From assembly GCA_964036195.1 (NCBI GenBank), contig OZ038452.1, forward strand, positions 5,202,704 through 5,266,703: a stretch of DNA of 64,000 nt. The letters run 5' to 3'. A model generated the notes under the pieces. That model did not search any database. It saw nothing but the letters and a program-made list of their open reading frames with translations, and was not told the origin of the DNA. This document shows, one piece after another, positions 1 to 12,775 of this stretch (the first letter of the stretch is position 1; each line of letters begins with the position of its first letter). The translations under genes were made by a program, and so were the position numbers. Origin of the DNA: Sphaerolaimus hirsutus. Its lineage: Eukaryota; Nematoda; Chromadorea; Monhysterida; Sphaerolaimidae.

Positions 1-689
1 ATCGCAAAGGAACGGCGCCATGGCACTGGGCTGGCGCTGGCGCTGGCGCTGGCGCCAAACAACGCCAGTGCATTCCGTTAGGCGCTATTTCCGTTCATTT
101 CTGATATAACTGAACATTTCTGATATAACTGATATTTCTGAACTAAATATTTACATCTACATATTTCTACAGTTATACAACAACTAAAAGGTGTGTATAC
201 ACTGCGAACACATTATGTATCTGCTGTCGCTGCCATACGTTAACATTCCTTTGTATTTTCATCGATCAATTTTGTAGCATATTTTTCACCCAGAGGGGGA
301 AGTTATCCAAGGGGGGGGAGTTTTTATTTCGTCAGAGGTTTTGAGGGGAGAGTTATTCAAGTGGGAGGAGTTATTCGAACAGGGGTCTTATTCAAGGATA
401 TACGCTGGCTGCAAACCTCACTAGGGTCGTCCAGGAAGATTCAATGGGAGACAATCCGGAAATTGGTATAAAACTAGTTGTGAAAAGTACCAAACAGTTT
501 TCAAAGTAAACGTAAAAGTAAAGTATTTAGCTTTTACAGATACCCTGTGAGTACAGTAAACGAACAGTATATTTTTACCTTTAGGTACTCGTGACTAAAC
601 ATGAGTAATCGTACTGCTGTGTCCAATGCCTTTTCCTCCAACTCTGCCCTTGCAACAACTATTGTCAAGTGTGTTTACAAAGGTGTTAT
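1..689. other. Gene-free stretch with GCGCC-repeat remnant
   Basis: No convincing coding exon is seen. The first ~60 bases are a GC-rich array of ggcgct units that resembles the ends of the GCGCCATGGCGC elements found at 3.7, 28.0, 40.7 and 56.3 kb. Around 290-400 there are G-rich runs with 'ttattcaag', a degenerate relative of the ATTTCGAGG repeat family. The rest is AT-rich unique-looking sequence. Confidence 0.5.
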
Positions 690-812
690 TACCGTATTTC
701 CTCGAAATACCCCCACCCCCCCCCCCTCGTTTGACCCCCCCCCCCTCTCGAGACCACTATGAAACAATCACCCCCCCGGGGGGTATTTCGAGGAAATACG
801 GATGGTATATTT
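690..812. repeat. ATTTCGAGGAAATACGG-family MITE, short copy
   Basis: The ends are accgtatttcctcgaaatac and gtatttcgaggaaatacgg, a clear terminal inverted repeat around a C-rich then G-rich core. This is a short, internally deleted copy. The family recurs about a dozen times in the window. Members always run into long C or G homopolymers just inside the termini. Confidence 0.8.
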
Positions 813-1129
813 GTGTGCACTTTTCTGGAAGCATGCGCTTGTTTACAATTGGTAGTAAAATCGGCAGCCTCGATCCCCACCACCAAAATCTACAAACAAA
901 TCATTTATTGTCATTGCACACAATAGTTTACTGATGAAGTTTAGAAAAATTGACAATAAATCAGCCTTGAATTGAATTGACTGTAATGCGCTTTTTCACT
1001 CTTCGTCAACTGCAGTTGACGAACACGTAATCCCAGTAAATTCAAATGCCATTAAATGTTGATTTATCAGTTTACTAAATTTTCTGTTTACTGCTGCCAG
1101 TAAACTAGTGTGCAGCGCAAATGATTTCC

Positions 1130-1528
1130 TTCACCGTATTTCGTCGAAATACCCCCGGGGGGTTTACCTTTTCAGAGTGAGAATTTTGAAGGGGTTAAAC
1201 GAGGGGGGATATTTCGAGGGGGCTTATTATTTCGCCAGAAATTTTTTGAACTGCCAGTACTAATTTGTTGTTTTAAACGTACGCAGACGTAGAAAACGTA
1301 TAAAAGTCGGTAGACTTATATAAGTTTATGTAGATGGTATAAACCCTGTTCTAACCTAACACAGACATTGTTTTTAACGTTTGTCTAGGGTTGCCTGGAC
1401 CACAAACCGCTGCTCTTGACAGTTACACTAAATTGGGGGGGGGGGATTTTTCGAGGGGGGTTATACATTAATAGTAACCATTTTGAAGGGGCATTTGGAG
1501 AAGGGGGGTATTTCGAGGAAATACAGTA
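1130..1528. repeat. ATTTCGAGGAAATACGG-family MITE
   Basis: A longer copy of the same family, from a 'ccgtatttcgtcgaaata' end to a 'tatttcgaggaaatacag' end. It has the typical interior with a 'gtagatggtataaaccctg' block. Small ORFs in it are Pro/Gly-rich homopolymer artefacts. The region 813-1130 before it contains a degenerate copy of the CACACTAGTTTAC family (near 1000-1115). Confidence 0.7.
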
Positions 1529-3095
1529 TTCGTAACTTTCCCTCTGCGTTATTGAAATATAAAACAAGAATTGTTTGATTTTTTAAAACGAAAAAATGCG
1601 TGTTTGTTTTCAATGGAACGCGGTGTTATTTATTCATGGACGTTAATGTTTGCCGCCGGCGCCATAAACACGGGTGCCTTTCACATCACAATGACCAACG
1701 AAAACAAAAGCCGCAATTCCGTTCCAGCCAAAACACCGGCAATCAGACAGAACCAAACGCTGCGGCCGCATCGAACGCATGTAACGATGGCAAACAAAAA
1801 TTCGAGAAAATTAAAAAAAAATTAAAAAAATATATTTTAAAAAAAATTCTTAATATCGGAAAACACCTTCAGATAAAAAATCATAATTCTAAAATTCATT
1901 TAACGACAAAAAACACTTGAAAATTCAAACACTTTTCTCAGAGTGTTTGCCATCGTTAAATCCAACGGATTTCAGTACGCAGAGGCGCGTTCTAATCGCC
2001 CGCAGGAAGTGCGCGCGGAAACTCAAATTATTGAAATCAATTTGAAATCAGCAGCCGAGCCGGTAAACTGAAACTGGACGCGAACTAAAATTAGAAGTGA
2101 ACCTTGATCGAATTCAAATTGCTGGAAAAGCGGCACAGAGTGGAGATTGCAAACTTTAATCTGCACAACATCTATGCGTCCGGCCGCGGCGCACCCACGC
2201 CAGGTGCCAGTCCCAGAGCCTGTAAAAGTGCCCTGTAAAATGTCAAATATCACGCAAATTGTCAAAGTCATGTGAAATGCTCTGGAAAGTGTCAAGTGTT
2301 ACGCAAAGTTTCCAAAGTCATGGAAAATGCACTGGAAGGTGTTAAAAGTCCTGTAAAATGTCCAAAAAAAATTTACATGACTTTGACATGAACTTTTCAT
2401 TACACTAGACACTTTAGAAAGCATTTTACAGTGTCTGTGAGTGGCCCCACCCAGTAGCATATGCGTTCAGTCTTATCATGCACGTGCCCATGATCGTTTT
2501 GAGCCTCGCCCAACCGCTTTTAGCTGCGTCCGTGGGCGTGTGTTGGCGTTCACGTTCAAATTTTTCACTTGGAAGGAAGTAGCGTTAGAAACCCGACCCG
2601 AAACCCGAAACCCGAATCGCAAAACTACAATTAGAATAAGTCGGACTAAATCAAATGCTTGCTAGATGAGGGTTTTTAGATAATTATTCATGAATCATGA
2701 TTAGCATTCGAAAAATAACCCGTGATTTATATTTTCGAAAATCACAATAAATATAAATAACCCGTGATTTATATATATTTATATTTTTTTCCAAATTCTG
2801 AGTGATATATTTATATATATTTTTTAAATTTAAAAAAAAATCATACTTGATACATTGTTGTGCAATGATTGCACTTTATGACTAAAACATGCAATCTGTG
2901 CAAGAGAAATTTGCTCGGATTTTCTCCAAAAAATCTCTCTGTTCATGTAGAGCATTATTGGGTTAAAATTGTATTTGAAGCAGGTAAATATTGTTAGCCT
3001 ACACACACTAGTTTTCACCCTGACTTTTTTGAAAACTGAAATAGCCAAAAATGGTGACATGTTTCCATCAAGTTTTCCACTACTGAATGCTATAT
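1529..3095. other. Gene-free stretch, MITE remnants
   Basis: No supported exon. A diverged copy of the CCTGTAAAATG MITE lies at about 2210-2445, with 'ccctgtaaaatgtc' on the left and 'gcattttacag' on the right. AT-rich near-repeats of 'gtgatttatatatattta' lie at 2700-2830. Small ORFs here lack any coding pattern. Confidence 0.55.
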
Positions 3096-4400
3096 ACCAT
3101 ATTTCCTCAAAATACCCCCCCCCCTCGAAATACCCCCTGTTGAGAAATACCCCCCTCAAAATGGGTACTATGAACTTATAACCAACGATGGCAAACAGTC
3201 GGAAAAAAAGTATTTAAATTTTTAAGTGTTTTTTCTGAAATGAATTTTCGAATTTTCAAATTTTTCTCCAAAAGAATTTTCGAATTTCGAATTTTATTTT
3301 CGAATTTCGAATTTTATTTTCGAATTTCGAATTTTCGAATTTTTTTGGCTATTTTTCGAATTTTTTAAAATAATTTTTGAATTTTTTTTAGGAATATTGA
3401 ATCCGAAGCTTAAAACACAGAATTTGGACTGTTTTAATGTTTTGATAACTCTTTAACCTTAGTTTCACCATAATTAAGCATTAAAAATGGTGGAAGGAAG
3501 GAGTTATGGGGACCAGTGTGCTGCATTGCACGTTTGCGCATTGGCCCTACACACACTAGTTTTCATGGTGACTTGGGTGAATACTGAAATTACGTCATGG
3601 CAACATTTAGGTTACTGTATGCTATTGTATGCTAAATGTGTTTTTGTTTTCAAATTTTTTAATTTAAACTTTCATTAGTTGAAATTAAATTGAATCATCC
3701 CACTGTGATGATTAATGTACATTTGAAAATTTTTCAGTTTTCACTAGTGATGTGAAAAGCGCCGGAACTTTGGCGCCAAGCGCTATGGCGCTTTTCTGAC
3801 CCCTAGCGCCAATCGCCAATGGCGCCAGACCAAAATGGCGCCAAGTGCCAGAAGCGCCATGGCGCTTTTTGCTTTGGCAGTAGCGCCAGGCGCCAGCGCC
3901 ATGGCGCTTTTACATGACAAGTTTTCACTGAAGTCATGGTGAAAACTAGTGTGTGAGGCACAATGCGGCATCATTTTCCCTGGGGCTGAATGTCTTCCAA
4001 AAAACACATGTCAGACACAACAAATATTCAATTTTCATGACATGAAAGCCAGAAAATTTTTGTCGGCACACGTGAAAGTGTAAACGTCGCTTAACGTTTC
4101 CCTTTTTCATACGCGCCGCGTATCAATTGTCGATTTATTTCACACGTTGAACTTAAGAGTGTATTTTTGCATTGAATTCCCTGAAAAATTCGAAAACTAT
4201 TTTCGAATTTTTGAATTTTCGAATTTTCGAATTTTTTTAAAAATAAATCGATTTTTAAGTGTTTTTTCTAGGGGTGAAATAAAAATTCGAAAATTCCAAA
4301 AAAAATCGAAAATTCGAAAATGTTTTCGAATTTTCGAATCTTTTTTTGCCATCGTTACTTATAACCCCCCTCAAAATACCCCACCCCAATTTACTGAATA
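3096..4400. repeat. Interrupted MITE with nested elements
   Basis: A left ATTTCGAGG-family end at 3096-3165 and a right-like part at 4345-4385 are separated by inserted material. The insert has inverted blocks of 'cgaatttcgaatttt' at 3240-3370 and 4190-4340, and a GCGCCATGGCGC element at about 3744-3935. That element begins 'actagtgatgtgaaaagcgc' and ends 'gcgcttttacatgac'. I read this as at least three nested insertions. Confidence 0.55.
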
Positions 4401-4495
4401 GAGAACATAATGCGGTATGTGATCCGGGAAACGCAGAACACATGTTAAAAACAATAACTGTGTGATGTTGGAACTGGTTATATACTGTCTACATA

Positions 4496-5059
4496 CAGGG
4501 ATGGGCATTTTCAGTTACCGCTGGAAAAACGCGATAGCTTGAGCTACGGTTGAGCTATCGCAGTGAAATTTTAGCACAATAGAGTAGACTCCATAGGACA
4601 CCTATTCTGAAGTTTGCAACCCAAACGGCCACATTTTGGGTGAGTTGTGGAACACACAGTTTTTAGTGTAATTTTGTGACTTGACCCCCGTTATCTCAGG
4701 ACTGGGGGACTATTCGAGAAAAACAAAGAATTTGGTTGTAGCCCCGACCCCAAACCCCAACATACTCAAAGGGCATCCAAATCGGCCAATGTACGACAGA
4801 ATGGGACAACACCAAAGACCGGTGACCCCCCCCCCTCAAATGCCACCCTCGATTTATCCTATGGGTGACGCCTAGTCACAAAATTACACTAAAAACGGTG
4901 TGTTCCACTACTCACCCAAAATGTGGCCGTTTGGGTTGCAAACTTCAGAATAGGTGTCCTATGGAGTCTACTCTATTGTGTTAAAATTTCACTGTGATAG
5001 CTCAACCGTAGCTCAAGCTATCGCGTTTTTCCAGCGGTAACTGAAGATGCCCACCCCTG
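4496..5059. mobile_element. Foldback element with ~185-bp arms
   Basis: The left arm (4496-~4681) and right arm (~4873-5059) are close inverted copies: both carry the blocks ggccacattttgggtgagt and gcgatagcttgagctacgg in opposite orientation. The termini are CAGGGATGGGCA and TGCCCACCCCTG, flanked on both sides by TACATA (possible 6-bp target duplication). The ~190-bp loop has no supported gene. Nothing in it codes for a transposase, so it must be non-autonomous. Confidence 0.85.
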
Positions 5060-8000
5060 TACATATATAAGTCCATAGTGTTATAAATGGTGGTTTTTGT
5101 TGCATTTTTCGACGTTTGTGTACATTTCAAACTACAATTTAGTAATGGGATTTGAAAAATTTCTGGCAAAATGATAACCCCCCCCCCCCTCGAAATACCC
5201 CCCTTGTTTGACCCCCCTCAAAAATACCACTCTGAAAAAATAAACCCCCAGGGGGTAATTCGAGGAAATACAGTATGTTCAGTTTTCACAAATGGCATGC
5301 ATTTTGGTGGGGTGGTGTTGGCAAATCACTAGTTTGATCACAACTCAAACTCAAATGATGGCAAATGGTGACATTAGTTTTCATTTTGTATGTGACAAAA
5401 ATGTAAACTGTCTTAGTAACTTTTTTTTATGTCATCCTGCTATGAATTCTATGGTTATGTTTTAGGTATTAAGCATCTATCTTTTAACATACTTTTCTGA
5501 AAAAACATGACTTTAAATCAAAAAATACCAATTTGATGTGATCAAAATTTTTCTACAGTGATTGCAAGCTCAGTTTCATCACCAATGAATCAGTGCAAGC
5601 ACATCACCAATGAAAAAGTGCTGAGCATGAGCACCTATTTGGTCAAACGTCCATTGCCACAACCATGCACTATAGGTTGAGAGCTAAATATTTGCAGTGC
5701 AAAATATTTTTGAAGTTTTCATTGAGGTTGAACTGAAGGTTGAATTTTTCTGTGAAATTTGCTTGATGTTTTCACATGTAAAATACTGTATAAATGAATA
5801 CTGCTTGTGGAATGATAATAAATGTACTGTGGTATCTTAGAGTACATTTTTTGTGCTTGCAAATGGTAAATAAAGCGCAGAATATTGCTTGAAATTGAAA
5901 TAAAGTGCAAGTGATTTTTTGAGATTTTTTTCGAGCTTAGAGTTATTTTTTCAGTAATTTAATTATATTTTCTGGAGACCTAGAGTGATTTATATATATT
6001 TATATTTTTTCCAATATTGGAGTGATATATTTATATATATTTTCCAAAAAATCGGTGATTTTTTCGAATGCTAATCATGATATTTATGTGACATATTCAT
6101 GATTCGCTTCCGCACCATGTAAATAAGTTAAGGTGAATGCTTTCTTTAAACACACATGCGATTCGTTATTCTTTTTCAACCAAATATTTTTTTTAACAAT
6201 TTTCGTACTAACACCGGCTTTACACCGGCACCTGGTGACAATACCGTACACTGTAAAATGTCGAATGAATGCCAAATGTACAATGCGAATAAAATGTCAA
6301 TTGCGGTAGCATTTTCTTTTAATTTCTAACATTTACTTGACACTTGACAAATTTGTCATACGCTTCACATTTTACAGGGTGCGGGACTGCCCTCTGCTGG
6401 TCGGTTGTCTAATGTGAACTGGTTAACTGTCTAAGCGTTTGCGGTGCTGCTAATAAAAAATCTAATTAAGTATATTCATTTAGGCATTTTATGTACAATT
6501 GACGCAGATAGCTTTTTGATAACTACTAATATTTCTCAATCCCATACATGAAATATTAATTTTCAGACCGTATTTCCACCATTTGAGTTAAAAATGCTAA
6601 TTTCGTCATTCATTTATATGTTGTTTTTTTAACAAAAATTCTATCACAGGAAATCTGGTAGATAAATCAAATCAATGTCTTACAATTCACAGTCAAATCA
6701 CGTGTTATTAAATTGCACGCGCATTCAATTTCAAGTGTACGTGGGAGTGGAGTGGGGAAGCAAAGTTGTTAAAACGTATTTATTTTTACTCGATAAATAT
6801 GTATACTCGAGTTTCCTCTGAAGGAAGTACCTGTACTCGCTTTGCGTGTACTTTTTGGAAGTACTCGAGTACAGAAAACGTAATAAGTATATAAGCAATA
6901 AATTCAGCCAAAAATAGCTGAAAATTGGCAAAACAATGTAAACAAGAACGTGAATTTGAAAGTCAAAAAGGGCAAGAAGATTTGAATATAAGTGAGTTTG
7001 AGTGAAAATTGGGGCAAAATTTCTCAAAAATACTCACTTTTACGTTTTCTGTCGAAATAGTTTTTTACTTTTATTTAATCATGAGTATAATAAAAAATCT
7101 ACTTTTCTTTTTTGTACCCAGGTAGGTGGTGAATAAAAAGGAATACTTTTCATACACCTTTTAACAACTCTCGCACTTGGAAGGAAGCAAAAATAGGATA
7201 AAGTCATATTTATCATGGACGCCAAGCAGATGTAATCAAGTCAACCAAATGCTGAATGGATATCTTATGTTGTTAGCAAAATGGATTATTTTTCAATCCT
7301 AAATCCAATGATTGCATCAGAATCTTGAGGTGACACTGTTTTCAAAGCCAAGGTCTGAAATAATTTTATTGTGCCTTTACTTCACTGTGAAAACTATGCA
7401 TATGTGGCATATTTATAATAACCTAATTTACTGCACGAAACGCAAGTTATGCAGTTTTTGAAGGAAACACAACATCATGACGTCATAGTTTATTAAAAAA
7501 GTTTGTTACAAAAAGGTTACAGGCCGCTTGTACGCGACGTTTTCTTTTTTAAAGGTAGGTAATTCTTTTTTTAAAGTATTTTGCTCGAGCGTTATCGACT
7601 AAGACTTATCTAATTTGAAACGTATCGGTCCGCCGTGTAAATATAACAAATATACCGTGTATCCTTGAATAAGACCTTCCCCTTGAATAACTCCCCTTTG
7701 AATAACATCCCACCTTAAATAACTCACCCTCCAAAACATCTGACGACAAAATGACTCGCCTGGGCCCTGGGGTCTTATTAGAAGATATACGGTATTTATA
7801 CTAGGGGTGGGGGTATTTAAGTGCCCCTACGTCAGCAATGTGTGTATGTCTTAAGTCCCGCCCAGGGGCGAAATTATAAACCCTCTGGGGGTATTTCCAA
7901 GAAATACGGTATGTAAAAAGTACGTGTCGATATTTCACACCTCATTTCAGAAGCCATTTTGATTTATTTTTTTATTAATGAGGTTGAACAAAATAGTGTT

Positions 8001-8308
8001 CGCATTCGAGTTGCATGAATCAGGGTGATGAAATTTCAACCGAGTACTGAATGGACTCATTTGTACGTGTTTGTGTAGTTGTTTCATCAATTTTTACAGT
8101 CTCGATGATTGCAGTTTTTGTAAGCGTTTTCTTTTCAAGCGGAAAAGCATAAATTTAAAAAAACTGCACTATGCACAGCTTTTCTAAAAAAGAGTCAAGA
8201 CTAAAGAGTAAAGCACTTGTCAACTTGCGGGACTGGCCCCTGATATGTTCTAAATGCCATGTTTGCTTCAGCCCCACATGCCAAGCAGTTCAAAACACCA
8301 AATTAAAT
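5060..8308. other. Gene-free stretch with several degenerate MITEs
   Basis: No supported exon. It contains an ATTTCGAGG-family copy at about 5176-5275, a CCTGTAAAATG-family copy at about 6240-6395, an AGTTGTTAAA-family copy (tactcgagt motifs) at about 6765-7165, and a diverged 'gaataactccc' copy at 7655-7912. A fragment near 7440-7620 carries the catcatgacgtcat block of the TGACGTCA element family. Confidence 0.5.
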
Positions 8309-8316
8309 ACGTGCAC

Positions 8317-10035
8317 TAGGGATGAAAAAAACAAACATTTTTTTTCACCGACCTTGTTTTTTTAATAAAAAAACGTTTTTTTAAAACAAAACGGTTTTTT
8401 TCAAAAGCTCCCAGATATGGTTATGGGCAGGGTTGGCAAAATCTCAGAAAAAAATAAAAATAAAATAAAAATAAAATGGAATATTCAAGAATAAAATAAA
8501 ATAAAATAAAATGGAAAATTTAAGAATAAAAATAAAAATTGTATAAAAATTCAAATTTTTGTAAAATTTTTGTAAAATTGTATAAAAATTCATATTTTTG
8601 TAAAATTGTATAAAAATTCAGATTTTTGTAAAATTGTATAAAAATTCAGATTTTTTGTAAAATTTTGTCTCGTTGCTTGAGTTTCTACCTGTTTATTCAT
8701 GGATCTGGAAGCAGTCCCAAGTGTAAAGTGTCAAATGTCATGTAAAATGTCATGCAATGTGTCAATTGTGATGACAAATGTAAGGTAAAGTGTAAATTGT
8801 CATGACATGTAAAAAATAAAGTATCAATTGTCAAGCAAATTGTGTCCAAATCTTATGTTTTATATATAAATATTATGTTTTGTATCCAAATTATGTTGTT
8901 GTTGAATCCAAATCTTATGTGAACATTTGGACACAAAAACATAAGATTTGGATACAAAACATACTATGCATACAAAACCACAAGATTTGGATACACAATT
9001 TACACTTTGCATGACATTTGTCATGACAATTGCCACTTTGCTTGAAATTTGACATGACACTTGACATTTTGCATGACAATTGACACTTGACTTTACATTA
9101 GTCATGACAATTGACAAATTGCATTACATTTTACAAATGTGCCCAGCACACTCCACTAGTCCTTCTACTGAAAATGCAAACCATTCTTATCAATAATTGT
9201 AACTTTACACTTGCAGCTAGCTAACAATACATACTGCATGCAACTTATGAAAAGTAAGGGAAAAATTTGTCACAGGTTTTTCATGTGTAGGTCTAATTAT
9301 TATTTTTCTGGCCTTGCATGCATGATTCTGATTTTTTGTAAAATTATTGTAAAATTATTGTAAAATTTTTGTAAAATGTTTCATTTTATTTTATTAATGA
9401 CTTTTGGGAATAAAATAAAATAAAATAAAATGAAACAAGAATAAAATTAAAATAAAATAAAAATTTTATACAATTTTTATACAATTTTACTAAAATGAAT
9501 TTTTATAAAACCAACCCTGGTTATGGGCAACATACACAGGTACATTAGACAACTGGCAGTACTTCGTTATGTTATATATAGCCACAGAATGGCTGTGGAG
9601 CCATGGGATAGCATTATAAGTGGTGAGTTATGTCAAAAATATCGATTTTATGTCGACTTCTTACGTATATCGCCTTTTGTCGAATGTTTGTAACTTCAAG
9701 TGAAGTTAAGCATGGAAAAGTGCTTAAATAAGGTTATAAGAGCAGGCAAATACATTGGCAGTGATGTATCACACTGTGCAGCCATATGGGGGCACATTGG
9801 CTGGATATTTTATACTACACTAACATATCACAGCTTATTATGACACAATAGCATGAACAAATGGAAGGTTTCACACTAAAAATGCCTCAAAACCAATGAC
9901 AACAACCACCAATGGTAATGGGCATGTAAAATTGCGCGCTGCCGTTTTTTTTACTAAAAACGGTTTCGATGCTTCTGTTTTTTAATAAAAAAACCGTGTT
10001 TAAAAAAACGGTTAAAAAAACACCGGCCATCCCTA
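8317..10035. mobile_element. hAT-type element with a nested hAT MITE
   Basis: The termini are TAGGGATG and CATCCCTA. They are flanked by a perfect 8-bp direct repeat ACGTGCAC at 8309-8316 and 10036-10043, the target-site length typical of hAT transposons. Inside lie AT-rich ends and a second element (8428-9519). No transposase ORF remains. An inverted, degenerate relative is present at 58857-59520. Confidence 0.85.
8428..9519. mobile_element. hAT-type MITE, CAGGGTTGG ends
   Basis: The element runs from CAGGGTTGG to CCAACCCTG. It is flanked by the perfect 8-bp duplication GTTATGGG (8420-8427 and 9520-9527). The interior has taaaataaaat arrays and imperfect palindromes around 'ccaaatcttatg'. 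It also has a block resembling the CCTGTAAAATG MITE family (8710-9160). A second copy lies in opposite orientation at 22190-23208. Confidence 0.9.
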
Positions 10036-10043
10036 ACGTGCAC

Positions 10044-11532
10044 ATGAAAAATGAGGTGTGCGAACAGCGAAGCAGCTATGCGTCAATTAAGTCTGGTGCC
10101 AATCATAGAAGCTGAAACATGCACTGTAAAATGTCATGCAAAGTGTCAAAAGTCATGGAAAAGGCCTTGCAAAGTGTCAAATGTCCGGCAGTGTGTCAAA
10201 AGTAATGTAAAATGCCCTGGAAAATAGCAATTTGCAGGGTATTTTCCATGACTTTTGACACTTTGCAGGACATTTGAATTTTACAGGGCATATTATAGAG
10301 TCTGGGATTGCCCCCTGGGCCAGCCACATTGCCCGGCACAGAACAAATGCGCTCCTAGATAATTAAAACCGTTTACCATCAATGCTAACACGTTTTTAAT
10401 CGGCACGGTGGGTTTACGATCACCATTACGCAAACGGCGGTGCTCCAGGAGACACTCCCAAATCCTGTAAAATGTGAAATGTGATGCAATGTGTAAAAAT
10501 GCATGTAAAATTACCTGGAAAGTGTCAAATGTCACACAAAGTGACAAAATTCCTGTAAAACGTGAAATGCATAGTTGTCAAATATATAGGTATTTGCTTT
10601 TACACGATAAATACGTATATTCGAGTAAAGTTCCTGTAATCGCATTTACGTATACTTTTTTAAAGTACAGAAAACATATTTCAGATAGTCTGTTATGGTA
10701 ATTTTTTGAAGGCAAAGAAAGCGGAAAAGGAAGAGAATATGCTAAAAATAGGGGAAGCTAAAATAGCCAAAATATGCTTAAAATTAGCAAAAAGTTGTTA
10801 AAAAATGGTGGTTTTGAGCAAAAATGGGGCTGACATTTCTATACTTTGAAAAAAGTGCAGTACTTTTAACAACTCTGGTGAAATGCAATGTAAAGTGTCA
10901 AAACTCATGTAAAATGTCACTAAAAATGTCAAACGTCCAAGAAAATTTGCCATTAGCAACATGACCATTGACACACTGCATGACATTTGACATTTTACGA
11001 GCATTTAACAGCGGTTTGGGAGTGGCACCAGATAATGCGCAATGAAAGTGGCGAAATGCGCAATTTATCTTGCGCAAATTAGTTTTAGCGATGTTCGGCG
11101 CTACAGATCAATTTTAGCACTGCTGTTTACCATTAATAGCGAGCACGTTTTGCGTCCAGTCAGATGCGGGGTATTTTTAATTTTTAATTATCATGCTGCT
11201 CACTTGTTGAAGAAAGATACTTGTAGAGTCCGCAAATACTTATGTCTTCCAACGCGCCAATCCAAAACTTATGCACGCACAAAAAGGTGAAAAAATTTTT
11301 TACAGAAAAAGGCGGAGTCGAGTACAACCAATACATCTTTTTGTAGTTTTTGGAACAATTTTCACTTTATTCATGATGACGTTTTGATAGTGTTTCCTTT
11401 AGAAAAATTCATAGCATAGCACGGCAACAACTCTCTTTTAAGAAGAAACTTTTTCATTTATATTGACCATGACAGTCGCTATTCAAATACCAAATTATAG
11501 AGCATGCCGATGGAAAACTTCGTGTGTTTCAG
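10044..11532. repeat. MITE cluster before the orphan exon
   Basis: Two CCTGTAAAATG-family copies lie at about 10130-10320 and 10455-11030. The second is interrupted at about 10574-10875 by an AGTTGTTAAA-family element with tactcgagt-like and 'ttttaacaactct' ends. From 11035 to 11530 the sequence is mostly unique. A weak ORF at 11042-11290 shows no coding bias I would trust. Confidence 0.6.
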
Positions 11533-11715
11533 ATATTGCGGGCTAGGGATTTTGTCTGCTAAAAACCAGCGCGAATTTGCCGATAGTCCTTTTTATATTA
11601 ACGGAGGTGCTAAAATACTAAGAAAAGAAGTCCGAACAAAAACTGATGTGGTTCGAAGAAAATATATATTTATCAGATTTTCAAACACAACAAAACAAAC
11701 ATCAAAAAACGTTTG
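11533..11715 (+). CDS. Orphan internal exon of an unknown gene
   Basis: The frame is open and of natural composition. The acceptor is 'tgtgtttcag' and the donor TG|GTAAGT is the most consensus-like in the window. The exon enters and leaves in phase 2 and encodes about 60 residues (contains FADSPFYINGGAKIL and KTDVVRRKYIFIRF). I do not recognise the family. No partner exon can be placed with confidence. The phase would fit the plus-strand exon at 14665, but that exon lies inside a retrotransposon, so the match may be chance. It could also be read as a single-exon ORF from 11504. Confidence 0.45.
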
Positions 11716-11775
11716 GTAAGTACCGTATTTCTTCGAATTATCCCCCTTGAATTGACCACCCTCGAAGTACCCCCA

Positions 11776-12410
11776 GGGGCCAGATTTAATTATCCCTACA
11801 GATTTGTAGGGTAGGGCGTACGCCCGATAGATTTTTTAAAGTTCAGCCGCATCGACGCACATGCACCGAGAGCAAGGCGGTTTGTAAAATATACGATACC
11901 ATCCCTTGAGGTCGCCGATATTGCAATATGACGTATATCGTATCGATTTTGGCCCGGAAATCACTATTTCGCCATCTCCTGGCCGTCTGCCAATTCGCTT
12001 TTTATTTTATTTTGTCGGGCGGGTTATTCGCATAAGTCGCGCTTTTGTACGCTCGTGCATGCATTTCTCTCTCTTGTCGCTGTCCTCATGGTTTCTGTTG
12101 CAGATAGTGAACACTAAAAAAGTTACCACCTGACTACACAAAAGCGTGATCTATGCGAGTAACCCGCCCGACAAAATAAAATAAAAAACGAATTGGCAGA
12201 CGGCCAAGAAATGACGAAATCATGATTTCCGTGCTAAAATCGGAGTGATATACGTTTTATTGCAATATCGGCGACCTTAAGGGATGGTTTCGTATATTTT
12301 ACGAACCGCCTTGCTCTCGGTGCATGGGCGTCGATGCGGCTGAACTTTAAAAAATCTGTCGGGCGTACACCCTACCCTACAAATCTGTAGGGAGAATTAA
12401 ATCTGGCCCC
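11776..12410. mobile_element. Foldback element, GGGGCCAGATT ends
   Basis: Two long inverted arms (~270 bp each) run inward from GGGGCCAGATTTAAT and ATTAAATCTGGCCCC. Both arms carry gaccatccc-type, 'attgcaatat' and 'cgtctgccaattcg' blocks in opposite orientation. The short centre holds a 'gtcgggcgggttattcgc' palindrome. It interrupts an ATTFCGAGG-type repeat (ATTTCGAGG family) beginning at about 11722. A relative with the same ends lies at 32834-33777. Confidence 0.8.
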
Positions 12411-12585
12411 AGGTCTGAGCGAGCTGAATAAAAATACCCCCTCGAAATACCCCCGTCAGGAATGATGTACAAAATGCAATTACATGCAATTACAATGTAT
12501 TTATTGCTCTCAATTTGCATCACAGCTACACCTAGAATAGTTTGTGTAGATATATACGTGCCTACAGTATCTCCTCGAAACCCCC

Positions 12586-12722
12586 TGTAAACGCGAAGAG
12601 TTGTAGTTTCACGTTTATTGGGTATGTCGTAACTCTGCTTTGTATCACCAGTAGCTGAGTATTTACAATACATAAAGCGGAAAAGATCAATTTAAGTCAT
12701 ATCACAAATCAAGGATCTAACA
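12586..12722 (-). repeat. 3' LTR
   Basis: A 137-bp repeat with TG...CA ends, by eye identical to 19705-19841. In element orientation it is preceded by the purine-rich stretch aaaggtggaa, a plausible polypurine tract. The stop codon of the spliced 3' gene lies only ~54 bp away. Confidence 0.9.
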
Positions 12723-12775
12723 CGTTCCACCTTTACTGAAAAAGAACAACTAAAATAAACATCTATTTACTTAAT

